From NCBI GenBank assembly GCA_032622095.1, contig CP136066.1, positions 153,041,152 through 153,105,151 of the forward strand: 64,000 nucleotides of DNA, written 5' to 3'. How positions within the stretch are numbered: position 1 is the first letter of the stretch; every line of letters starts with the position of its first letter. This DNA comes from Siphonodentalium dalli (lineage: Eukaryota; Mollusca; Scaphopoda; Gadilida; Siphonodentaliidae). Of this stretch, positions 25,201-37,200 are shown one piece after another. The position numbers and the translations under genes are program-made. The notes under the pieces were generated by a model, which ran no database searches, was not told the origin of the DNA, and saw nothing but the letters and a program-made list of their open reading frames with translations.

Positions 25201-28200
25201 CTTCTCGTGTGAGATGCGGAGGATAATTTTACAGGTGCTAGCCAAGTGAACATAACATTACATCCCCACAATGGATGCCGAGCCATTTGTCAAATTGAGC
25301 TCAAAAGGTGAAGTTTTTTTATCAACCAAAATTAACAATGAACCACTGATGTTATAGTATTGAATAATTTCATGTATCTTTCAATTTCTCGTTTAAATAT
25401 TATGAAAACTCATAGAATTTAGAATCACCCCTTTAATAAAATTGCATAGCATGTGGAGAGAGTTAATGATTTTCTATATTCTAAAAGGCAACCCTTTTTA
25501 CCCAAAGCTTTGAACATTTTGTTTAACATTTGTTAGCTAAATAATTTCCTTTGGCATAAATGGTATGTTCCAATTGTACTCAATGGTAACATTGTGGCAG
25601 CTAAATAAAGCCCTATGGTAAACATGTATGTTTCAATGGTACTTATGGAGCTTTTCTCTACATTTATGTAAATGGTAATCACAAAACATTTTGTCTGAAC
25701 ACTAAGTGTGCCTTTAAATAAACATTGAGAAACAGGTAGGTTGTTCTTATTTGTTTCGAAGCTGAAACCACAATTTGACATATTAGATGAAGAAAGCTTT
25801 CTCAATTGAAATCTGAATAAGTGAGTCTTGACTCATTGATTAAAAGTCAACAGAAGTGCCTAATCTATGAAAATGCTGACAAGCGTCAATAGAAGGCATC
25901 GAGACATAAGGACCGCCAACAATAGAAAACACATCTGCAGCATAGAAAAACAGTTTCATTTTGTATGTTCTAAATGTCACCTGAATCACGTTTTATTGTC
26001 ATAAATAGAACGCCAGCCAATAATCAATATCCAAACATAGTCCAAGACTGGCTGCTGTAATACGATCACAGAACACAGCAGACGTGACCTTGACTTGTTC
26101 TTACCTTGACATTGATACCCTTGTTTCCCTAGTCCCCTGAAATATTGAAATGAAAAATGTATTAATTAATGCTTTGATGATTAAGTACTCACTGATTCCA
26201 TCTGATTCTAGGTATCCCATAGCAGTTGAGGCCTTAGCAGAATGAGGTCCCCAGAGGGTAAATTTGGTGATGCAAGGCAGCTGTGCAGGATAGCATCAAT
26301 AAATTCACCCTCTGGAGACCTCATTCTGCAGATGACAGACACAGTATTTGAAGTCTTGTCCAGTAAGAAGTTCAACAAAACAGGCTGGGCCATTATCTAT
26401 CCTCTACACTTGAATTAACAAAACCCACTCCAAATTAACAATACACTATTTTAATAAAATATATACTTGTATACATGAATAGGAGTCTATTCAGAAATGA
26501 AAGGTTAAACTCTTTCTAGAGTAAATGAATTCTCCCTCCTAGTTGAAAAAGTGTACATAGGAATGGTCTATTATTGATTTGGAGGGATGTACATAATATA
26601 AGCAGCCGTCAGATAATAAAAGTTCGAAAGGAGTCCTATTTATTGAGGGAAATGTTCAGATAATAAGTTCAACAAACGACTTAATATGATCATGTGTTGA
26701 ATTTATTATCAGAGAATTTCCTAAGGTTTAACTACAGTAATGCCCTAAATAATCGACTCCTTAACCACAGCATAATTATGGTCGGAATTAGTCGAAAATA
26801 TGGCTTGTTGCCATTCATTGGAAAGCTCTCAGTGAGAGCTTTCCGGTGAATGGCAACAAGCCATATTCCGACTAAATCCTGAAACGTTACCCATAATTCT
26901 TCTGTGGTTAAGTAGTCGGTTATTTAGGGCATTATTGTACATGATACCGATATTAGTTATTATTTTCCAATCGCATTTAAAGTATTTCAGTAATCATGTT
27001 TTTCACCTATTTACCACTGCGAGTACATTTGGTCCCTTTAAACGGACATTACTCGTTAGAACTCCAAAATTATGTAAACATACATACATGGTAGATCTCA
27101 GAACAAATTCGTTCACATAGCACTGAAAATATGTGCTTGGGGTCAAATTTTTTGTTAAAATTTGTATTTTTTATGACTTAAATATGCAATGCGTCTTTCT
27201 GGGACATTTAATGCTTGTAGAAAGTTAGATGTGGTATTTATCGACATATTGGATACTGGGAAAACTTTTCTGAATTAAAAGTACTGTTATGTGACATGTT
27301 TTTGATAAAAAAAAAATATTTCTAAAAACTGAATTGAATTTGAGTTGAATCATTTCGAAAATCACAAAAAAATTGAAAGCTGATATTGTTATCTTAAGTA
27401 ATCTCACTGGTTTGTTAGTTCAGGTAGATTCATTTTGGTAGCAAATTTTTTGTCATGAAAACCAGAAAGCGTGGCAAATTGCACACACAGTATCTTGTCA
27501 GACAACACAAACTATTGCTTGCACTAGTTAACACATTGCGCTGGTGCAGCATTAATGATCTTATGCCAGTGCATTCTCTTATATATGTGAGTCTACCATG
27601 GGGAGCCTCGATTATATAAGAATGCACTGGCTTACAAGGTCTAGGTAAATATTGTTAGACCAATGTATTCTCTTATATATGCAAGGCTTCCTATGGGAGA
27701 CTTGAATATATAAGAGAATGCATTGGCCAAGGTTTTTCGCAAAATTTCAGGAATCGTCAGTTATTGAAGGGTTAACTGCTATAGCTTTTCAATAAATCCA
27801 CTGAAGATGCAGCTTTTTTATGGAAGATTCGGTTTTTGATGGCTGACAATGCTGAAACAAGCCATCTCTGTGAATCTGTCTAGTCCAACGAGAAGTTTCC
27901 TGCACAAGTCTAAAATGATAATATGCAATGACCCCAGCATGATCTGAAGGGGAAGAGCCTTGCGAAGAATAGTGCAAATAGTCATGAAACTATATACATG
28001 TATGTCCAGTTAAGCCTAACGCATGGTAAGGAAGCAAAGCTTGATTAATCTTGTAGATTGTTTTGGATGTGAGTAGACTAAATAATCATGCCTATATATA
28101 GCCTATGTTTTAGACAATGAATGCCTATCATAAAATAATGTATATATTGAATGTTATACAATCAAGCCTTGAAATAGTGTGTCTGTCATTTGCAGAATGA

Positions 28201-31200
28201 GGTCCACAGAGGGTGAATATAGTGATACTACCCCGCATAGCGGGCTAGCATCACCAAATTCACCCTCTGGGAACCTCATTCTGCTGAGGTGTAAGCAGAA
28301 TGAGGTCCCCAGAGGGTGAATTTGGTGATGCTAGCCCGCTATGCGGGGTAGCATCACTAAATTCACCCTCTGGGGACCTCATTCTGCAAATGACAGGCTC
28401 ACTATTTCAAGGCTTGTATACAATGTATGTTGCTAAAATTAAGCTGATAATTAAGGATACCACCTTCAGACCTACGTTTTGCCAGATGTAGGCACATCTA
28501 TAAGTAGAAACATGACTAGAAATGAGGGTTCATATGGACATGGATCTGGTAGACCATATATGAATATTAAATGTTATAGTAATTGAAGCATGTCTGTATT
28601 TATAGATCTAGTCTGAGGCAAAATTGTCCGGCGACAGCATGACAATTGCAGTCTTGTCTGGATTCTGGCCCACAAAGACAAATGACGTCTTGTCGTCATG
28701 AAACAAGTGAACGAAATTTATCTAATATGAACCTATTTATATATAATAACTATTTATAAATAAATAAATACTTCAAATGTTCATTATCACAAATCGGAAG
28801 TAGTAAATTTTGTGTGCACTGCATTGGCCCATTGCTGATACCGCGCTTTTGTGCAACCACTGCCGGAAGTCACATGATTTTTTAATTTCAACATTCAGAT
28901 GGTCATGGCAAATTTCCCGAAACTTAATTTTGAATATACATCTTCAAATTTAGGGATTTATCGAAATGCTGGAGCATTTATCAAGTGAGCAAGTATTTGT
29001 TTGTTTTGCAGGATAAGGTATTGCTAAAGCAATTTTGGCCACTTCCTTAACCCTTTCATGACTGGAGCTTCCTGAAATTTTGCGAATACCCTGTACCAAT
29101 GTATTCTCTTATATGGGTGACTCGCAAATATAAGAGAATTCATTGGTTTAACAATATTTGCCTTGACCTTGTATGCCAGTGAATGGGAGACATTTATAAG
29201 AGAATGCTCTGGCACAGGAACTTTAATGCTGCACCAGCGTAATTCACGTCATGAAAGGGTTAATAGCAAACTTCCTTGTTTTCAAAATAAATTCAATACA
29301 AAAGTGAATCTATTTGAAACGAGTGCACAGCACAGAGTATCCCCCAATAATGGTCTTTCTGCCGAGATTTATTAATTATTGGATGTGGCTTTATTTGAAA
29401 GATGCCTTAATCTGGCCTGTGACGACTGGATAAAACCTCTATGTATACCTAAAATTATTTAAATTGGTTCATATTTAGTGGGGTTATCAAGACGGATAGT
29501 CAAAAATTAAAAACAATTTGTAAACTAAAGCTGTTAACTCATACAAAATGAAAATGCAAACAACGTCATTGGGCACACTTTTGGAAGCATTCGTGATGGC
29601 AAACCTCCATACTAAATTTAGATCTGATAACACATGGCTGAGATATCTGAGTGAACGGACAAAAAGAACTGATTTCCAGATAAACAAAGAAAGTTAACTC
29701 TAAAATGGAAAACGTGAACAATGTAACCCTTTTGAAAGCAGTCATGATGGTAAACATTCAGATAAACAAGATGGTTGCCATCAGCCATGTTTCTAACAAA
29801 ATTTACAGCTCCCATCGAGAAGCCACCCCAAAGATCCATAAGTTTGGAGACAATCGGATGAGGGATGTGGCCTGTAGGGTGTGCCAAAGGTAATTGTTGA
29901 TGGTCGGATGGTCAATGGGATGCCAACCCATGGTTTGAGCTAAAGCTTACTGAATCATTCACAAATTATTTTTAAAACTATGAGAGGAATAAAACATGAG
30001 GCTAAAATGGACTATCTTACTGGAAATACAATACCTACATTTCTGCGATACATGTACAGCAGTTAAACATACAAAACCGTCAGTCACTGAGCAACTTGGA
30101 CCTGCCACTAAGTCAATATTCATAAGATAACAGTATTTTAGGAAGTTATCTATATTCGTAACCAGGATCTAACAGTATTTTAGGAAGTTAATGCTTTCCG
30201 CATATGAACACCTACACCCAAAGCCTACACACATTCTATGAATTGCCTTTTAAGTCTTGGGGACCAGGATCTAACAGTATTTTAGGAAGTTAATGCTTTC
30301 CGCACTTGAACACCTACGCCCAGTCTCTTTAACCCTTCCATGACGTGAGCTTCCTGAAATTTTGTGAAAACCCTGTGCCAATGAATTTTCTTATATATGA
30401 GAGTCTCCCATATTGAGCCTCGCATATATAAGAGAATACATTGGCCGAACAATAGTTATATATAAGAGAATACATTGGCCTAACAATAGTTACCTTGACC
30501 TTGTAAGCCAGTACATTCTCTTATATATGCGAGGCTCCCTATGGGAGACTCGCATATATAAGAGAATGCACTGGCACATGATCTTTAATGATGCACCCGC
30601 GCAGCTCCCATCATGAATGGGTTAAAAAAAGCCAATGATAAACTTATCAGATTTATGTCTCTAGAGGATGATGGGAATCTCCCAAGCCAACATAATAAAT
30701 TATTTCCAAATATGGAGCGCATGCTTGGTGTAGTAAATGTTTGTGAGAATTGTAATATTTAGTAGAACTTATAAAAATAAAAGAATATGAACAAATAATA
30801 GGCATTAAATATCATTGGCTGATAAAAAACTCAGATAATGTGTCATAGATTGCGATGTGTAATTTTTATTGCAACCAATTATGAATATATCGCCCGCATT
30901 TTGTATTATTAAATTTGATGTGTTTCGCTATGTGTGGTAAACACAATATTGACCTTCGATCTCACAATTCACCAATCTTGAAGCTGTGTTAGCAGTTGTC
31001 ATCGGCTTTTTAAAGAGATTGGATTCCGCTTTGAGTCGAGCTGTTACGTCACAACCATTAAAATAGAACCCAGTATGAGACATGACCAATGGAATGAAGG
31101 GAATCCCGTCAATACAGAAATGGAATTACAGGCATTATAAATCCTTGGAAAGCTTGGAGATATATGTACTTACCAAATAAAATCTCTACATAATGAGCAA

Positions 31201-34200
31201 AATGTCGGTTGTCGGAAAAATGTTGCCATGAACTTGTGGCCATGGACTTGATGAACTCTGCGGCGCATAGCACCTCGCCCCCTCTTGAGCACCCCCTCCC
31301 TCTCCTGGAAAACCCGCGCTTCTTTTTTGTGTACATCTGAAATGAGAGAAAATTATTGCATAAAGTGATGTGAAACAGTCTACTGTGGTGTTGAGAAGCA
31401 AATGGCAAATAACCATGCCAAATTTTTTTATTTTCCTATATCTAATATCCAAACAAGTTTAAATGTTCGTACGGAAAAAAATTAACAAATTTCCAAATCC
31501 AACAAGGGCCATAAATCTGGTAAAATTAAATGGACAAAATGGACGTAGTATGTGGGTATCCTTTCCCTGGGCATTCATCAAACAAAATGTGCATTCATCA
31601 AACCAAAGGACAAAAAAAATCTTATAATTAACACCAGAGTTACAAGGTGATATTTCCGAATAGATGGACAAATGGACAGACGGATGGATCTATCGACTAC
31701 AGGTATATGCCCCCCGAACCTCCTTCGGGGGTCAGGAGGGGCATAATAAGCGGCCTAATGTAGTCTCATTGACAGAGTCATTGTCATAAGTTTTGTACAA
31801 TCAATGTGAAATTTTAGCCGGGCTTAGTTGATTGCTACAATCTCCCATAGGGCCCCGCATAAACGATAGACCAGACTTTATTCGCAGCTTAAGTACAATT
31901 TACCTTTTAAGGGATCCGTTTTAATTATGACAATAAAATGGACGAAAAAAGAAAGACCATCACATCATGGAAACACCGCTTGCCCATGCCAATTGGTAGA
32001 TTAATAGCTATCAAGACAATAATTCTCCCCAAACTGACACATCTATTTATAACTCTTCCAAATCCACACCGCGATTTCTATAAAAAGATGAAAGTTCTAT
32101 AACTTCCTATGGAATTGAAAAAGATATCAAGTCAGTCGGCAACAGATGTGCAGTAATATATAAGATGGTGGCTTGAAAATGATTAATGTGGAGATATTCA
32201 ATTCATCAAATACATGTGAAATACTTTGAGACGGAACAGCGGGCTAGCATCACTAAATTCACCTTCTCGGGATGTCAATCCACTTGGGCCTCATCTTCTG
32301 GGAGGTATCTAATTAACATTATTTTTAATTACTTTTTCCCTTCTGTTCCTGTTCAGTTTCTATATCCCCTAAGTTGCAGAAGATAAAATGCATAATCGAG
32401 GTGACTAATGGGTGAACATCAACATTACTTTTTCCCTTCTGCTCAGTTTCTATATCCCCTAAGTTGCAGAATATAAATGCATAATCGAGGTGACTAATGG
32501 GTGAACATCAACATCAACTGGGGAATTTCAAGCTGATCCTAGGTCTCCCATAGCACTTGAGGCCTAAACAGAATGAATTCCCAGGGTAAATTTGATGGTG
32601 CTAGCCCATCATACGGGAGAGCATCACTAAATTCACTCTCTGGGGACCTCATTCTGTAAATGTCAGAAACACTAAATTCAGGCTTCTACATGTAAAACTC
32701 ATAGGCCACTATGATATAATAATGTCATCAAACTATTTCTGTTCAAACAGGACAACATACTTTTGAACCTGATCGAAAAAGCGAGTGTTTCTGTTTCACT
32801 AAGAAGGCACCAAGCGGCTGATATCACACCCATCTAGTCTACTTGAATAAATTGCTATGCAAATTTATACAAGTACTGGTATAGGCCTACTGTATAATTA
32901 AGCTTGTCTAGCTTAACATTGTATCACTTCCCTTGAATGTTGTTCTATGGCATATAGACCCAAAGCAAAAAGTAAAGACACAATCTCAACAATTGAAATG
33001 GATGCATGAATTGTCTCATTGTGAAGACAAAACATTTCTATTCATGGAAATCAAGGTATTGGCATCACCCACAAGGTAATTTTTGTAACCAAAGAGTCTA
33101 AAACCCTGTATATTTCGATCTACTGCCTGTTTCTACTAGCTCTTCTCAGAGGTCTGGCACATCTATATATATAAAAGAGTAGGATATATCTGACTGGATT
33201 TTTCTCCCAGACCCCACACCGATTTCAACCAAATTCGGTGTGGTGACTGAAGGTGCCTTTGCAGAAGTTATAACGGCTTTAGTTTTTCTAAATTTTAATT
33301 TAAAAACATTTAATTAAATAAATAAAAAGAAACACACAAACTAATATTTATAGCTCGCTATGGGCCTATTTCAGAATCAAATAAATGTGAATATTTAGGT
33401 TCAATATGAACCTATTTGCAGACCAGATGTTAGCTCTTTATATATGTGTTTTCACTGTGGCCCACTCCAACGAACAGAATAATGGGTATGAATCCACTAT
33501 GGGCTTGGTTTATTTCAGAATAAAATAAGTCGAATATGAACCTGTAAATATTTCATAGGTGAAATTTTTATTCGACAGCAGTTTAAAAAATTTAACAGCC
33601 ACAAACGAAACAATCTCAAATCTACCGAAAATTATAAGAAATACAGTAATGCCCTAAGTAATCGACCTCTTAACCACAGCAGAATTATTGGTAACTTTTC
33701 AGGATTTAGTCGGAAATATGGCTTGTTGCCATTCATCGGAAAGGGAGAGCTTTCCAATGAATGGCAACAAGCCATATTTCCAACTAAATCCTGAAAAGTT
33801 ACCAATAATTCTGCTGTGGTTAAGAGGTCGATTACTTAGGGCATTATTGTAAAAGACATATTTTTTCAGTGCTATATAAGTTTGTTTGGAAATCTTCCAC
33901 ATAGGTATGTTTTGAGATAGTTCTAACCAAATTATGAATAGATCATTTTGGGGTTCGATTGAGTCATGCTGTTTAATTATAATTGTTAAATATAACTATA
34001 TCATGGTGGGGAATCATGTGGTTTTGAGGTTGGTGAGTACCATGCATGCAAAATATACAAACGCAGAAAAACATAATATATGAGAAACTGACACAAAACA
34101 TAGCATGTTCACTGTTACGAGCATATGCTAGTTTATTTTCAAAACAAGTTGATACCTTATTTGTTCGGAAATACTCAGTAGTTTTCTATAACATTCTGAC

Positions 34201-37200
34201 CAAAGTTGCCTGTCGGAGGTTCGTGGAATGCACAAGTCCATTCATCTAAATGAATGCTTCGACTGACAACTTTGGTCAGAATGTTAGAGCAAACAACTGT
34301 GAGTTTGGACACATATGGTATCAGCATGTTTGAAAAATAGTATAGCATATGCTCATAGATGCCAAAACACTATGTAATATACCATTGTCCTAGTTTACTA
34401 CCTTTTTCTTCGTTTCTGGTCATGTTAGCAATTGCCCCGGCCATTTTGAATGCATGATACTCATCAACTCGAAACCACGTGATTCCCCACAGTGTATATA
34501 ACGTCTAAAGTCCTCTTAGAGAATTACTGGAATACCCACATTGTAACCTGATATAAATAACTAAACTTCCCCAAAACTATTTTAGAAAGAAAAAAAACAC
34601 AGCAAAGCCATACTTGTGTATCCCAAAGGAATGTGTACAAATTAGAAACATGGGCATGTTAAATCGAGATCTACTGGGATGGGTACTTACTGGTAATCTC
34701 AATTATTTCTTTAAATAAGAAGATCCATGCCTAATAATGTTGAATTGTTTTGAGATTTATCCACATGCAGCCTACGTATGGTCACGATTAATAATGCTGG
34801 GAATGTCTCATATGTTTTGGGATGAACTTTCCTATTTCCAACAAATGTCATCCCGTTTGAATATCATTAGTTAATAGTCACTTTTTAAACAACAATTAAT
34901 ACTGGAAAAAATAAGTTTTCAAAATAAAGTAATTTTATGGAGATGATTCTAAAAATTAAACCAATATTATCATCAAAATTCCATTTTTGGTTAAAAAATT
35001 ATTCCAAGATGACAACTGATGAGTGTCTCATATAAAATGATACAATCAAACAATTGGTGACTGAAAAAAATCTGTTCTTCACAATAAAAGAATTAGATGA
35101 TAAATTGATTCTGGTTGATTTGTCATCTTTATGACATTTGTATTGTTATATAACATCATTAACATGTTTGATGTGGTCTTCATATAGCATAGATTCCTTC
35201 ATGTGGTATACTAGCTTTATAACAATAAAGTAGTTTTCTGTGTAGGTCCAACTAAACTTTCTGCCTCGAGACATAGCTCAGGGGTGGAAACCCCTTAAGT
35301 CCTCTCAGAAGGATTGGAATACATGTGATTATTTTTGTAAGCTGATTTATAAATAAAACACAGCAAAGCCCTACTTGGTGTATCCCAAAGGAATAGGTGC
35401 AAACTAGAAACATGGAGATGTTAAAACGAGATCTACTGGGATGGGTACATAATCTTAATTATTTCTCTAAATAAGAAGATCCCTGCCTAATAATGTTGAA
35501 TTGTTTCAGATTTATCCACATGCAGCCTACGTGTGGTCAGGATTGAGAATGTCGGGAATGTGTGGTATGTTTACGATTGCAGGTAGATTACATGATAGTC
35601 ATCACGCGTAAGCATCTTCCCATTCATGAATGGAGTGAGGGTGTTCAACCTGACTCACTGTGGCTGTAATGTGTGTGTGTGTGCACTCAGTGCAAGACAA
35701 ATCAGTTAACTAACAGGTTGTTATGATATACAACTTTATCCAGGTAGATTATTATTCCTTATTAACCTTCATTTACTGATGAATGAATGAATTGTCCCAC
35801 CCAATTATAAAAGTACAGTAATGCCCAAAATAATCGACTCCTTAACCGCAGCAGAATTATGGGTAACTTATGGTGAAAATATGGCTTGTTGCCATTCATT
35901 AGAAAGCTCTCAGTGAGAGCTTTCCGATGAATGGCAACAAGCCATATTTCTGACTAAATCCTGAAAAGTTACCCATAATTCTGCTGTGGTTAAGAAGTTG
36001 ATTATTTAGAGCATTACTGTACATGTTGGAATGATCTACTATTCATCTCGAGGGATGTTCAGGGAAGTGGTATCCCAGTGGTTAGAGTGTCGGACTTGTA
36101 ATGGTGTTACTGCACCGGCATGAGTTCGCGCCCGGCTGGTGGACTATCGTCTCCACAACAGTGGCTTGGTCAGATTAAGCGGTGTGTGTGCTATATATAG
36201 CCACACGCTGTTTCAAATCTCAAGCCAGGTTGTGACCCTTGGGCAAGGTCTCTTGTACTGTGCTCGCTTCGTCGTACCTAGACGAGAAATGGGGACCTGG
36301 TTGTTGGGTAAGTGTAAACCAAGAGCAATCTTGTGAAGCGCCATTATGGCAGCATGCGTTTAAGGATTACTCAACATGGCATTACTCAACAGCTGGGGTA
36401 ATAATGTGAAGCGCTTAGGGCCCTCGCTGGGATACGCACTATATAAGCTCCATTATTATTATTATTATTATTATATAAGCAGACAACAGATAGACAATTT
36501 AAAGAAATACACATTCGAAAGGATTTTTTGACTCTTTAGAAATCTGCAACAAATAGCCAGAACATATTTTGCACCAATTATTGCATGTTTATAATGCATA
36601 TATCATTTCAGGGGGGGGAAAAAAGCTTATTTATCAAGAAGCTAATGATTGGTCGATTATCTTATTCAGCTATAAAAGTATACATTGGAATAGCAATAGT
36701 CTATTATTCATTCAGGGGGATGTTCAAGTAATAAAAGCCGATACATGTAACAGACAAACAGATAATACATGTGCATTGTGCAGTAGGAATCATACCATAC
36801 GGTCGTTTGTTGAACATATTATCTAAACATATTCTAAGGGAACTAACTCATCAATGAGTATTTAGTGAAGAAAGAGTTAAAGTCCAATTAATCTATAAAT
36901 CAATCATATTCACACACTGTATATCCATAAATAAGCAAGACCTCTTTAGACTGGAAAATACTAGTATAAACTTAAGAAATAAATCTTGTTTCTATTAAGT
37001 TTATGCAGTTATATGTGAACAAGTTATGAGACATTCATTATTGCTGTTATTATCTTGAACTATTAATCTACATTAACCCTTTACCCAACAAACCGGCCAA
37101 AACCGGCCAAATAAAGCTTCAACAGCCTAAAATATCTTCGGTCTGTCTCAATAGAACCATACACATATGGATATCATTGGAACCGGCTCCTTGACCACAT

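Larger units (their letters stand above)
35762..36880 (+). mobile_element. piggyBac-like family F, composite with nested D and SINE
   Basis: Left end TTAACCTTCATTTACTGATG. F sequence resumes after D at 36022 (CATGTTGGAATGATCTA) and after the SINE at 36475 (TATAAGCAGACAACAGATAG). A second, partial F copy follows from about 36650 (TATAAAAGTATACATTGGAAT) and ends TTTAGTGAAGAAAGAGTTAA at 36880. Confidence 0.75.

Noticed and set aside
31186-31452. Alternative long frames across exon 3
   Set aside because: Two other frames are open for about 90 codons, but only the third carries the pseudosubstrate and C1A and matches neighbouring phases.
36062-36135. Possible functional tRNA gene
   Set aside because: A and B boxes are recognisable but the acceptor stem does not close and the sequence continues into a SINE body and TTA tail.
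36139-36336. 65-codon open frame
   Set aside because: Lies within the tRNA-derived SINE, which is non-coding.
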